A stretch of 38,319 nucleotides of DNA from an uncultured Pelagibacteraceae bacterium (GTDB lineage: Bacteria; Pseudomonadota; Alphaproteobacteria; Pelagibacterales; Pelagibacteraceae). Made by a program: the position numbers and the translations under genes. This document shows, in pieces, positions 15,422 through 24,112 of the stretch (within the stretch, counting starts at the first letter, position 1; each line of letters starts with the position of its first letter). The notes beneath the pieces were generated by a model. It saw only the letters and a program-made list of their open reading frames with translations, searched no databases and was not told the DNA's origin. The stretch lies in NCBI GenBank assembly GCA_902576395.1, contig CACGVB010000010.1, forward strand, positions 1 through 38,319. Reading direction: 5' to 3'.

Positions 15422-17164
15422 TTATTCTGATTCCTTCTTATTTTTTTTATCATCCAATTGTTCAGATAAAGAGGAGAATGGTAGATTTTTACCACTTAAA
15501 GGACTTGAATGTTCTTTAATAGCTTTAGCATTCATTATCTCCTCTAGCAGTTTAATGCTCAGTGAAACTTTTCGTTTTTCAAAATTTAGTTCAGCTATTG
15601 CTGCGTCTATTCTCTCCCCACCTACAAAACGTGTAGGTCTGGCATCAGTTGCACTCATAGCTATTTGTGATTTTTTAATCAATAATTCCATATCGCATCC
15701 TTCTGGTTTAACAAATAAACCTTTATTATCAGATGAAGTAACTTTAACTGTTACAATCTCTTTTACCTTTTTATCTTTAAACCAATCAAATGGATCCTTG
15801 CTTAACTGTTTAACTCCAACCCTTACTTTTTGGTCATTTTTTTTAATTTCTAAAATTTTAACTTTAATTTTGTCACCTTTTTTATATTTTTTTAACTCAT
15901 CTTCAGGTTTTTCTTTATAGGATAAATCGTTTGAGTGTAAAAAACCATCAATATCAAAATCACCAAGTTTTACGTAAATTGCATACTCATTTAAATTATT
16001 CACTATTCCATCTATTTCTGATCCAACAGGATAATCACTTTCAAGTTTAGAATATGGATTTTCTTGTGTTAACCTATGTGAAATCGCCACTCTTCTTTTC
16101 TCTTTATCAATTTCAGTAATTACACAATCTATTTGGTCTCCTACGTTGAACATTTTTTTTGGAGATATATTTTTTTTCGTCCAACTCATCTCGCTACTGT
16201 GAAGAAGCGTGCTCAGTCCAGCTTCCAACTCACAAAAACAACCATAATCCGTTATTTTAACAACTTTAACTTTATACTGATTTCCTACTTGATAATTTGA
16301 AATATGCTCAAATGGATCAGGTGATAACTGCTTTATGGAACAACCAACTTGCATTTTCTCCATATCAATTGAAATGACTTTAAGGTCGTGACGCTCGCCA
16401 ATATTGAAGATTTCATCTGGATGGTTAACCCTACTATAACTAATTTCTTGGAGATGACAAAGCGTATCTAATGTACCCTCTGGTGTGGTGATTTCAAAAA
16501 AACATCCAAATGACGAATATCCTTTTACTATAGCGTCTTTGATAATATCACCAATTTTAAACTTTTCTATAATTTTAGCTTTATCTTCTTTCTTACTTGA
16601 AGAAACCACCTGTCGTCTCGAAACAACACTATTCCCTCTAATCATATCAAGTTTGATTAATGCAAACTTTTGTTCAACGCCAACTAAATGGTCTATATTT
16701 TTAATAGGTTTATCGGAAATCTGTGAGCCAGGACAAAACATTAGAGAGCCAGTTTCTACATGTTCAACTATTACCCCACCTTTTGTTTTTTGAATAATTT
16801 TACCATTTATTAATTCGTTATTTTCATAACATTTTACAAGTTGATTCCATCCCTTAATTTTTTGAGCTTTTTGAGCAGAAACTACTACATCACCATTTTT
16901 ATCTTCAATTTTTTCTAATAAAACAGAAATAGTTGTACCTTCTTTAACTTCTTCTGACATGCCAATTAATTTCATCTCATTCACATCAATTACAGGTTCA
17001 CTTTTTAAGCCTGGAATAAAAAGAAAAATATATTTATTTGTGATTTTGGTCACTTTACCATCTATAATCTTACCTTCTTCAATTTTATTCTTTGATAATT
17101 GGCTATTTAATAGTTTTTCAAATTGTTTAGTAGCTGGTGATGATAACTCTTTGTAAATTTCCAT
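15422..17164 (-). CDS. rpsA: 30S ribosomal protein S1
   Basis: Binds mRNA on the small subunit and helps initiation on leaders lacking strong Shine-Dalgarno sites, which fits this genome's few such sites. 580 residues with six S1/OB repeats; strong repeats are recognisable at GDIIKDAIVKGYSSFGCFF, YKVKVVKITDYGCFCEL with LLHSSEMSW, and IDGIVNNLNEYAIYVKL with GFLHSNDLS. The first two domains are diverged, as is usual for ribosome-binding repeats. Lysine-rich tail DDKKNKKESE. The start ATG shares one base with the cmk stop. ihfB follows after 3 nt. Confidence 0.96.
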   Translation of the reverse strand: MEIYKELSSPATKQFEKLLNSQLSKNKIEEGKIIDGKVTKITNKYIFLFIPGLKSEPVIDVNEMKLIGMSEEVKEGTTISVLLEKIEDKNGDVVVSAQKAQKIKGWNQLVKCYENNELINGKIIQKTKGGVIVEHVETGSLMFCPGSQISDKPIKNIDHLVGVEQKFALIKLDMIRGNSVVSRRQVVSSSKKEDKAKIIEKFKIGDIIKDAIVKGYSSFGCFFEITTPEGTLDTLCHLQEISYSRVNHPDEIFNIGERHDLKVISIDMEKMQVGCSIKQLSPDPFEHISNYQVGNQYKVKVVKITDYGCFCELEAGLSTLLHSSEMSWTKKNISPKKMFNVGDQIDCVITEIDKEKRRVAISHRLTQENPYSKLESDYPVGSEIDGIVNNLNEYAIYVKLGDFDIDGFLHSNDLSYKEKPEDELKKYKKGDKIKVKILEIKKNDQKVRVGVKQLSKDPFDWFKDKKVKEIVTVKVTSSDNKGLFVKPEGCDMELLIKKSQIAMSATDARPTRFVGGERIDAAIAELNFEKRKVSLSIKLLEEIMNAKAIKEHSSPLSGKNLPFSSLSEQLDDKKNKKESE

Positions 17165-17820
17165 TAATAATTTAGCTTTTTGTCCATTATTGATTTAATC
17201 TTTTTAAAGCAGGCTTTCTTACTTAATTTAGTAGTATTAATCAAGATAGAATCTTTGGTTTTTTTAAGTGGGCCATATTTTCGCTGCTTGTCTGATTTAT
17301 CCCTAAATCTAAGGCTTTTAAGCACATTATTGTAAGTAATTTTTTTATTCAATTTCTTATATTCATCAAATCTTCTTTTGGCCCTTATTTTAAGACTGGC
17401 TGTAATATAAAACTTAAACATAGCGTCTTTTACTTGAACTGTAATTATGTCTCTACCATCTAATACAGATCCTTTATATTTTTTTGGAGGGCGGTAAGCA
17501 TATTTTTTTTGAAAATTGTGAACTATATCTCTTATTTTTTTATCTTTAGCAACGTGTGCTGCTGACAACGCAACTTCATTTGATAATAGTTTTTTATCTT
17601 TTAAATAACTCAATTTCATTTTACTTATTTTTCTCTGAACTAATTTGTGTGAAAATATTTTTTCATTTTTAAGTTTTAATCTTCCTATGTATCTGTAAAT
17701 TTTGCCGGTATCTAAATAAAATAGGTTATAATGTTCAGATATTAATTTAGCCTGTGTACCAGCTCCAGCTGCTGCTGGCGAGTCAATTGCAACGGTAATT
17801 ATATTATTTTTCTTTCTCAA
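17164..17820 (-). CDS. cmk: Cytidylate kinase with atypical P-loop
   Basis: Cmk phosphorylates (d)CMP with ATP. The family is recognised from YLDTGKIYR (about residue 36), VLDGRDIITV (about 121), FYITASLKIRAKRRFDEY (about 136) and the lid RFRDKSDKQRKYGPLKKTKDS (about 170), ending ILINTTKLS. However, the nucleotide-binding loop reads AIDSPAAAGAGTQAK (about 11-25) where the family has AIDGPAAAGKGT: the first Gly is Ser and the normally essential Lys is Ala (codon GCT). The start is TTG, overlapping the aroA stop (TTGA). Position between aroA and rpsA is the standard cmk-rpsA context. Whether it is active as written is uncertain. Confidence 0.88.
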   Translation of the reverse strand: MRKKNNIITVAIDSPAAAGAGTQAKLISEHYNLFYLDTGKIYRYIGRLKLKNEKIFSHKLVQRKISKMKLSYLKDKKLLSNEVALSAAHVAKDKKIRDIVHNFQKKYAYRPPKKYKGSVLDGRDIITVQVKDAMFKFYITASLKIRAKRRFDEYKKLNKKITYNNVLKSLRFRDKSDKQRKYGPLKKTKDSILINTTKLSKKACFKKIKSIMDKKLNY

Positions 17821-19142
17821 TTGATTTTAGCTCCTATAGTTTTTAACGTTTTTAAAAAATTTGGAAATGAAGTATTAATCGACTCTTTGTCATTAATTTT
17901 CCAATTTCCTCCTAATGTTAGTGCTGTAATACAAGATAAGAAAAAAATTCTATGATCTTTTAAAAAATCTTTCATTTCAAAGTTACCAGATAATTTCAAA
18001 TTTGGATTACCATGAATATTTATATTATTTTGTAATCTATCGACTTTGATTCCAATTAATTTTAAAAATTTAACGGCTAAATCTAATCTTTTAGACTCTT
18101 TTTTATTCATTTCTCCTAATTCTTTAAAGCTCGAAACACCTTTTGCTTTGGCTGCTGCTAAAAAAATTATTAAAAATTCATCGATTGCTGAACTATTAAG
18201 ACTAGGTGAGCAGTTCACAGAATTAAGAATTTCTTTACTTTTTACATAAATATCAGCAATCTCTTCACCATTGTAAATTTTCATTTTTTTTAATTTAATA
18301 TTTGCACCCATTTTATTTAAAATTGTGATAATACCAATTCTACTTTTATTTATATTAACATTTTTAATAACCATTCGAGATTTTTTTGAGAGTAAGGTTA
18401 AAACAATAAAAAATGCTGCTGAACTGATATCTCCAGGAACTTTATATTTAAAAGCTTTAAACTGATTAAGACCTTGAACGGAAATTCTATCAATGCCTTT
18501 TTTTGATACAACTTTAATTGGATATTTTAAAAACTTTAACATTAATTCAGTATGATTTCTTGAAATTTTAGAATTTATTATAGTTTTACCAGGAGTATTT
18601 AAGGCACTTAGAATTAAACAAGACTTAACCTGTGCACTACCTATATTTTCATTATACACAATTGGTCTTAAAAATTTTGTTCCATATATTTTGATTGGAA
18701 GTTTATTATTTTTACACACTATGTTAGCCCCCATAAGCCTTAAAGGTCTTATAACTCTTGAAAAATCTCTTTTAGATAAACTTTTGTCTCCGATTAATTC
18801 TATTTTATATTTTGCCTTAACTAATAAACCTAGTATTAATCTAGCTAAAGTCCCTGAATTACCTGCATGAATTGTAGTATTTTTCTTTATGTTAAAACCA
18901 TTCACACCAAATCCGTGGATACTATACACATTGCTATTTTTGGAATAGTTAATACCAAGTTTTTTTATAGCCTTGAGAGTATTTAGAACATCTTCTGACT
19001 CTAAAAGATTAGATATTTTTGAAACTCCCACTGCTTGAGAAGCTAGAAGTATTGATCTTATTGAAATACTTTTGTCAGAGCTTATTTCAATTTCTTTATT
19101 AAAGCTATGAATAATATTTTTTATAGTAGTATGATTAGACAT
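17817..19142 (-). CDS. aroA: 3-phosphoshikimate 1-carboxyvinyltransferase (EPSP synthase)
   Basis: Sixth shikimate step: joins PEP to shikimate-3-phosphate; precursor for Trp and Phe made by neighbouring trp genes and pheA. 441 residues. The substrate motif reads SSDKSISIRSILLAS (about residue 19; usually GDKSISHR). Next are HAGNSGTLARLILGLL (about 91), RPLRLMGAN, the SAQVKSCLILSAL block (about 168), RNHTELML, and PGDISSAAFFIVL (about 236). The DE(F/L) catalytic acid is in SAIDEFLIIFLAAA (about 316). Starts 7 nt after lptB; ends overlapping cmk. Confidence 0.95.
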   Translation of the reverse strand: MSNHTTIKNIIHSFNKEIEISSDKSISIRSILLASQAVGVSKISNLLESEDVLNTLKAIKKLGINYSKNSNVYSIHGFGVNGFNIKKNTTIHAGNSGTLARLILGLLVKAKYKIELIGDKSLSKRDFSRVIRPLRLMGANIVCKNNKLPIKIYGTKFLRPIVYNENIGSAQVKSCLILSALNTPGKTIINSKISRNHTELMLKFLKYPIKVVSKKGIDRISVQGLNQFKAFKYKVPGDISSAAFFIVLTLLSKKSRMVIKNVNINKSRIGIITILNKMGANIKLKKMKIYNGEEIADIYVKSKEILNSVNCSPSLNSSAIDEFLIIFLAAAKAKGVSSFKELGEMNKKESKRLDLAVKFLKLIGIKVDRLQNNINIHGNPNLKLSGNFEMKDFLKDHRIFFLSCITALTLGGNWKINDKESINTSFPNFLKTLKTIGAKIN

Positions 19143-19149
19143 GGATGAA

Positions 19150-19926
19150 TTAGTTTATTTTAAATTCATCTCCAAAATATGCAGATCTTGCACTAGAATT
19201 TTTTATTACTTCATTTGGACTTCCCGAAGCAATAATTTTTCCATCAGATAGCACTATTGCTCTATCAACACAGCTTAATAGATCTCTAGCTTGATGATCA
19301 CATACAACAATTGTAATTTTTTCTAATGATTGTAAATTTACAATTATTTCTTGAAGCATCTTAATTGTAAGAATATCTAATGCAGCAAAAGGTTCATCTA
19401 AAAGTAAAATAGCTGGATCATTTATAAGAGCCATCGAAATTACTAACTTTTTTTTTTGACCACCAGATAAATATTTAGCTTTTATTTTTAACAAAGGATC
19501 AAATTCAAATTGAGAAACTATTTTTTCAATTTTTGATTTTCTGGTTTCTTTTTCTTTAATGTGAATTTCTGCAACAAGTTTCAAATTATCTAATAAACTT
19601 AAATCTTGTATAAATCCTCCATACTGGGGGACATAGCCTAGTTTAAATCTTGAAGCTCTCTCATATATAGGAATGTTTGTACAATCAATGCCGTTTATTA
19701 AAACTTTCCCGTAGCTAGAAGATTTTAATCCAGTAATAATATGAAAAATTGTAGACTTGCCAACTCCATTTGGCCCAAGCATTCCCAAAACTTCTTGCTT
19801 ATTAATTTCTAAATTCAAATTATTTAGAATTTGCCTTTTGTTGTAAAACATAGATATTTTATCTAATTTCACAATTACTTCTTTCTCTTTAAAGCTTTTA
19901 ATTCTAAATTTTTTAATTAATGCCAT
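19150..19926 (-). CDS. lptB: LPS export ABC transporter ATP-binding protein
   Basis: ATPase of the LptB2FG transporter that extracts LPS from the inner membrane. 258 residues. Walker A GPNGVGKST (about residues 53-61), Q-loop YVPQYGGFIQDLSL, signature LSGGQKKKL (about 153), Walker B ILLLDEPFAALD (about 174) and switch His in VVCDHQARD. The N-terminal 15 residues are an extra basic segment. It adjoins lptC and kdsD, so LPS assignment is by context as well as motif. The membrane partners lptF and lptG are not in the window. Confidence 0.92.
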   Translation of the reverse strand: MALIKKFRIKSFKEKEVIVKLDKISMFYNKRQILNNLNLEINKQEVLGMLGPNGVGKSTIFHIITGLKSSSYGKVLINGIDCTNIPIYERASRFKLGYVPQYGGFIQDLSLLDNLKLVAEIHIKEKETRKSKIEKIVSQFEFDPLLKIKAKYLSGGQKKKLVISMALINDPAILLLDEPFAALDILTIKMLQEIIVNLQSLEKITIVVCDHQARDLLSCVDRAIVLSDGKIIASGSPNEVIKNSSARSAYFGDEFKIN

Positions 19927-20729
19927 CAGTTTGTAATAACTTTGATTTCTTCATTTATACTCTCTGGTTTAATATTTATATCTTTCGTTTTTAAATCAAA
20001 CTCAACCACACCTGCTTTCATTATAGATTTTGGATCAGTAATTACTACATTATTATACGCTATAGCCATATTTGTTTCCATATTTATGATAAAATTAAGA
20101 CAGGTTATTTTTTTATCTTGGTAATCTATTATTACATTTTGATAAAATTTTGAATTTAAATTTTTAGAATTATACTGAGCAAAATCTGATACTATGTAAA
20201 TCGTATCTCTAAAATCTGATAATATCTTCCCCCTTACATTTTCTAGATCAAGGATATTATTATCCTCAGTATTTGATTTTCCAGAAGTTGCTAGTAAATA
20301 AAATTTATTACCTTTTTCGTCAACTGAAATATATTCAACATCTTTTACTAGATTTTTAATATTTTTATTTTTTGAACTAGACTTATTTGAATTTTCAATA
20401 ACATCATTTTTTAAATTTTTATTGTTTTCAATTTCTTCTTTAACTAAATTTGATTGATTATTTATATCTATTTTTTTCTCAACTAAATTAGGCTCATTTT
20501 GAGTTATATTTTTATTTTCTTCAACTTTTGAAATTAATTCCTTATTTTTTATTTCTAAATCTTCTATTTTTTTTTCTAGTTCATTAAATTGGTTTTCAGT
20601 TATTATTGCACTTTCTTCAATCTCTTGAACATTTTTTTTATTTATATTGAAATATTCATAATATACTAAACCTACTACCAAAAAAATTAACAAAATTAGT
20701 AAAACTTGTATTAAGGATTTAATTGACAT
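19926..20729 (-). CDS. lptC: LptC-like LPS export protein with long linker
   Basis: LptC is a bitopic inner-membrane protein that passes LPS from LptB2FG to periplasmic LptA. Here: one N-terminal membrane segment (residues about 5-25), an extended charged, Asn/Lys/Glu-rich and coiled-coil-like linker (about 30-120), then a roughly 140-residue beta-rich domain with LptC-type repeats (KFYLLATSGKS, LENVRGKIL, YIVSDFAQYN, NNVVITDPKSIMKAGVVEFD). At 267 residues it is longer than usual LptC (about 190-220). The expected lptA is not between it and lptB, which it overlaps by 1 nt. It could be a merged LptC/LptA-like protein; LptC is the better call from topology. Confidence 0.72.
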   Translation of the reverse strand: MSIKSLIQVLLILLIFLVVGLVYYEYFNINKKNVQEIEESAIITENQFNELEKKIEDLEIKNKELISKVEENKNITQNEPNLVEKKIDINNQSNLVKEEIENNKNLKNDVIENSNKSSSKNKNIKNLVKDVEYISVDEKGNKFYLLATSGKSNTEDNNILDLENVRGKILSDFRDTIYIVSDFAQYNSKNLNSKFYQNVIIDYQDKKITCLNFIINMETNMAIAYNNVVITDPKSIMKAGVVEFDLKTKDINIKPESINEEIKVITN

Positions 20730-21710
20730 TTAGTTTATGTTTGCATCTAAAATATTATGTATATGAATAAAACCTACCGTTTTTTTTTTCTTATTGTTTT
20801 GATGAACACATAGACTTGTTATTTTTTTAGTATTCATTAGTGAAAGTGCTTGGGCAGCCAACATATTCTTATCAACACTAATTGGATTTTTTTTCATCAC
20901 TTTTTTTACTTTTAAACTATCAAAATTTTGAAACTTATTAGAAGATCTTTTTAAATCTCCATCAGTTAAAATTCCTGTTGTTAGTTTAGAATTATTTCTT
21001 AAAATAATAACTCCAAGTCCTTTTTTCGTTATATTTGATATCGCATTTTTCATACTTATATTTTCAGAAATAAATGGTATTTTGTGTCCAGTTATCATTA
21101 AATCTTCAACTGTTTTTAATTTGACTGATAGAGATCCACCTGGATGATATTTTTTGAAATCCTTTCTACCAAATTTTTTATATTTCATGCAAGCTATCGC
21201 AATTGCATCACCTAGAGCTATTTGTACAGTAGTAGACGATGTTGGCACAAAACTTCCAGGTCCAGCCTCTCTTACATTTGGTAATAGAAATTTTACATCG
21301 GCATTTTTATAAAGAATTGATTCCTTTTTTGATGTAATCCCAATTAATTTTATATTTCTATTTCGTGAGGTGTACTGAATTATGTTTTTAAGTTCATTAC
21401 TCTGTCCACTTAAACTAATTAAAATTACAATATCATTAGAGGTAATTTGGCCCATATCTCCATGACTTGCATTTGACGCATCTAAAAAAAAAGATGGAGT
21501 GCCAGTTGAAGATAGAGTTGCTGACCATTTTTTAGCAATGATACCACTTTTTCCAACTCCTGATATTATAATTTTACCATTTTTACAGTTAACAATTGTT
21601 TTTATTATCTCTTCAAATGTTTTTCCAAAACTTGTTTGTAATTTTTTAAGTGAAACTATTTCTAGTTTTATTACCTCTTTAGCAATACTTAATAACTTAT
21701 TTTGCTTCAT
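20730..21710 (-). CDS. kdsD: Arabinose-5-phosphate isomerase
   Basis: Converts ribulose-5-phosphate to arabinose-5-phosphate, the first step to Kdo for LPS. 326 residues: SIS domain (about 30-180) with ISGVGKSGIIAKKWSATLSS, the catalytic His region DASNASHGDMGQI and ISLSGQSNEL, followed by two CBS repeats (about 205-320: MITGHKIPFISENISMK..., VMKKNPISVDKNMLAAQAL...). The block HPGGSLSVKL links the two halves as in the family. It starts 1 nt after rnd and abuts lptC with no gap. kdsB for CMP-Kdo is at 27727. Confidence 0.95.
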   Translation of the reverse strand: MKQNKLLSIAKEVIKLEIVSLKKLQTSFGKTFEEIIKTIVNCKNGKIIISGVGKSGIIAKKWSATLSSTGTPSFFLDASNASHGDMGQITSNDIVILISLSGQSNELKNIIQYTSRNRNIKLIGITSKKESILYKNADVKFLLPNVREAGPGSFVPTSSTTVQIALGDAIAIACMKYKKFGRKDFKKYHPGGSLSVKLKTVEDLMITGHKIPFISENISMKNAISNITKKGLGVIILRNNSKLTTGILTDGDLKRSSNKFQNFDSLKVKKVMKKNPISVDKNMLAAQALSLMNTKKITSLCVHQNNKKKKTVGFIHIHNILDANIN

Positions 21711-21711
21711 T

Positions 21712-22323
21712 TTAGTGAGACCAGATATCTTCCTTAAAAGAGGCTAAATCTAAATCAACCCTTGTGTTTATAAATTTTATAGTATTCCTATATAGGTTAT
21801 TTCTCCCTTCTCTAATTAATATTTTATTAAGTGAATCAAAAATTTTATGTAAATAGATAACATCTTGTGCACAATATTTTAATTGTTTATCTGTTAGTTC
21901 ACCTCCAAAATCAGAGGTTTGTAATTGTTTACTAATATCAATACCAATGAATTCTTTTATTAAGTCCTTAAGACCATGTTTATCAGAATAACTCCTTCCT
22001 ATTTTACTCATTATTTTAGTACAATCTACATTTTCAACTTCTACTTTTAAAAACTTTTTAATAAACAAAAGATCTGCTCTAGCAAAATGGAATAACTTAT
22101 TAATAGTTTTGTCACTTAATATTTTTATTAAGTTTTTTGCATCATAATTTTCTTTATCTAACTGAATAATATGAGCATCATTTTGCCCAGATGATATTTG
22201 AACTAGACAAAGTCTATCTCTTTCAATGTTAAGTCCAGTAAATTCACAATCAATTGCTATCTTGTCACTGAACTTAATTTCATCTGGTAAATCTTTTTTA
22301 TGTAATTTAATATCTAAATTCAT
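21712..22323 (-). CDS. rnd: RNase D-like 3'-5' exonuclease (single DEDDy domain)
   Basis: 203 residues, only the exonuclease domain; no HRDC domains, as in many short alphaproteobacterial RNase D proteins. Motif ExoI IAIDCEFTGLNIERDRLCLVQIS (about residues 20-42), ExoII KLFHFARADLLFI (about 82; Asp in place), ExoIII DKQLKYCAQDVIYLHKI (about 155; Tyr and Asp). Likely acts on tRNA 3' ends or DNA; the substrate cannot be told. The start at 22323 is chosen because the exonuclease fold begins there; the open frame extends to 22398 but would overlap the divergent gene at 22341. First gene of the 14-gene minus-strand run. Confidence 0.85.
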   Translation of the reverse strand: MNLDIKLHKKDLPDEIKFSDKIAIDCEFTGLNIERDRLCLVQISSGQNDAHIIQLDKENYDAKNLIKILSDKTINKLFHFARADLLFIKKFLKVEVENVDCTKIMSKIGRSYSDKHGLKDLIKEFIGIDISKQLQTSDFGGELTDKQLKYCAQDVIYLHKIFDSLNKILIREGRNNLYRNTIKFINTRVDLDLASFKEDIWSH

Positions 22324-22340
22324 TAAGTAGATATATATAT

Positions 22341-23306
22341 ATGAAAAATCAGGATTCAATTTTAATATTTGGTTCATCAGGACAGATAGGGAAATCATTA
22401 ATAAGAAAGTTCACAAGAAATAACTATAGAGTTATTGCGGTTACTAGAAGTATACACAGAAAAGGTTATCAAATTAAAACTCAGTCTAATTATGGATATC
22501 TAGAACTTGAGGAGATTAGTTCATTTACCTCAGAAAATATTTCTAAATTAATGAAAAGGTCTTCAATTTGTATAAATTTAATTGGAATCTTATATGAAAA
22601 AAAAATAAATCATTTTAATTTAATACATTCGGATTTACCTTTTTTACTTTCAAGAGAGGCATTCAAAAACTCGCTGAAACAATTTATTCATATATCTGCC
22701 CTAGGAATTGAATCAGCAAAAGATAGTAAGTATGCTATGAGTAAAATTAATGGAGAAGAAAAGGTGAGACAAAATTTTCCTAATTCTGTAATCTTAAAAC
22801 CCTCAATTGTGTATTCCATAGATGATAATTTTACAACAAACTTTATGAGATTGCTAAGTATACTTCCTGTGATGCCTTTATATTACTCTGGAAAAACAAA
22901 ATTCACTCCAATCCACGTTTCTGATTTTACAAATATAATATTCGAAATTATTCAGAGAAAAATTACAAATGAAACTATTGAATGCATTGGTCCAGAAGTT
23001 TTCACATTTAAAGAAATTATTGTAAAAATCTTAAAATCTATAAAAAAAAAAAGATTATTACTCCCATTACCATTATTTCTTGCTAAAATAAATGCTAAGT
23101 TGTTTCAGCTTATGCCTAAACCGCTGTTAACAATTGACCAGCTTAGGCTTCTAAAATATGATAATATTGTTTCTAAAAAATATAAGACAAATTTTGAAAT
23201 GAAATTAGCAGCAAATAAAAAATTTGAAGATGAGATTAACCTATATAGTTTTAACTGGACTAGTGGAGGACAATTTTCAAAAAAAAAAATTAATAAAGAA
23301 CAATAA
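22341..23306 (+). CDS. NAD(P)-binding protein, complex I NDUFA9-like (atypical SDR)
   Basis: A 321-residue extended short-chain dehydrogenase-like protein. The Rossmann motif is ILIFGSSGQIGKSLIRKF (residues about 7-24). Later blocks are CINLIGILYEKK (about 78), FIHISALGIE (about 115), YAMSKINGEE (about 131, the YxxxK) and ILKPSIVYSIDDNFTTNF (about 152). This pattern fits the alphaproteobacterial relatives of mitochondrial complex I subunit NDUFA9, thought to be an assembly or accessory factor. It could also be a sugar-nucleotide epimerase-like protein. Divergent from rnd with only 17 nt between starts. Its stop overlaps the next ATG (TAATG). Confidence 0.8.
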   Translation: MKNQDSILIFGSSGQIGKSLIRKFTRNNYRVIAVTRSIHRKGYQIKTQSNYGYLELEEISSFTSENISKLMKRSSICINLIGILYEKKINHFNLIHSDLPFLLSREAFKNSLKQFIHISALGIESAKDSKYAMSKINGEEKVRQNFPNSVILKPSIVYSIDDNFTTNFMRLLSILPVMPLYYSGKTKFTPIHVSDFTNIIFEIIQRKITNETIECIGPEVFTFKEIIVKILKSIKKKRLLLPLPLFLAKINAKLFQLMPKPLLTIDQLRLLKYDNIVSKKYKTNFEMKLAANKKFEDEINLYSFNWTSGGQFSKKKINKEQ

Positions 23307-23560
23307 TGCTAACATATATTATATATTTTGCTATATTTTTAATTTTAATGTTTGTTCTAACTATTGCTGTTAAAGCAATAACTAGAGGAGTAGAAGCAAA
23401 ACAAATAATAAAGGACGAAAAAAATTTTGATTTGAATAAAATAAGTGAAAATCATAATCTTGAAGTTGCAAATCAAATTAAAGAATTAAAAGATTTAAAA
23501 GATAAAGGAATTATTGACGAGGAAGAATTTAAAAAAGCAAAAAATAAAGTTCTAAAATAA
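23306..23560 (+). CDS. Small membrane protein with SHOCT-like C-terminus
   Basis: 84 residues: an N-terminal hydrophobic segment (about 3-27, IYFAIFLILMFVLTIAVKAI) followed by a charged helix. The end, IKELKDLKDKGIIDEEEFKKAKNKVLK, matches the short SHOCT pattern that is common at C-termini of membrane proteins and may mediate oligomerisation. Translationally coupled to the NDUFA9-like gene (TAATG). Function unknown. Converges on gcrA with a 2-nt gap. Confidence 0.75.
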   Translation: MLTYIIYFAIFLILMFVLTIAVKAITRGVEAKQIIKDEKNFDLNKISENHNLEVANQIKELKDLKDKGIIDEEEFKKAKNKVLK

Positions 23561-23562
23561 AT

Positions 23563-24060
23563 TTATGCAGATTTTACTTTTTTTTCAATAAATTTAGGAA
23601 CTTCGTCATCTTTGTCAACTATTTCATCTCTCTTGCCCTTTGGCTGAAAAACAATCATTAGATGCAAAGGGCAATATGAAAATTTTTCAATAGTTTTTCT
23701 TCCACAAAATGAGGAGTTTTTTTCATCAGGGTGACCCTCCATATACTTACATGTATGCTCATTCAATTCCTCTAGCTGAAGATTTTTAGCAGGTTCGAAA
23801 CTTTTATCTAATAGAAGTGATCGAAATCTATGTTTTCTACTTACTCTTTTTAAATTATTACTCTTTTCTGAAAAAGTTGCTGTATTGTTTTGTGTAATTG
23901 AAGATCTTGTTTTAATTTTAGCGGATAAATTTAATCTATGTGCTTTTCCTATTACTGCATTTCTACTTACCCCACCAATTATCTCAGCTATTTGACTTGC
24001 AGTTTGACCTTTACCCCAAAGTTCCTTTAGTTTATTAACTTTTTCGTCTGTCCAACTCAT
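23563..24060 (-). CDS. gcrA: GcrA-type cell-cycle regulator
   Basis: GcrA binds sigma-70 RNA polymerase and, in Caulobacter, acts at promoters with GANTC methylated by CcrM. 165 residues. The N-terminal DNA-binding domain reads SWTDEKVNKLKELWGKGQTASQIAE (about 2-26), followed by GVSRNAVIGKAHRLNL, the family hallmark. The middle is a basic linker. The C-terminus has a Cys-containing block (CKYMEGHPDEKNSSFCGRK, about 113, then YCPLHL) which resembles the sigma-interacting domain. Transcribed alone. No GANTC site is seen in the 127-nt gap upstream. Confidence 0.93.
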   Translation of the reverse strand: MSWTDEKVNKLKELWGKGQTASQIAEIIGGVSRNAVIGKAHRLNLSAKIKTRSSITQNNTATFSEKSNNLKRVSRKHRFRSLLLDKSFEPAKNLQLEELNEHTCKYMEGHPDEKNSSFCGRKTIEKFSYCPLHLMIVFQPKGKRDEIVDKDDEVPKFIEKKVKSA

Positions 24061-24112
24061 AATACTACATTTAGTGTAATTAAAAAAATTTACAACACTA
24101 TATTGAGATCAC

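Noticed and set aside
15555..15920. Long plus-strand frames antisense to rpsA and other minus-strand genes
   Set aside because: They mirror the codon pattern of the real genes and show no family features or starts of their own.
22324..22398. N-terminal extension of the RNase D-like protein
   Set aside because: The extra 25 residues precede the exonuclease fold and overlap the start of the divergent gene; ATG at 22323 fits better.
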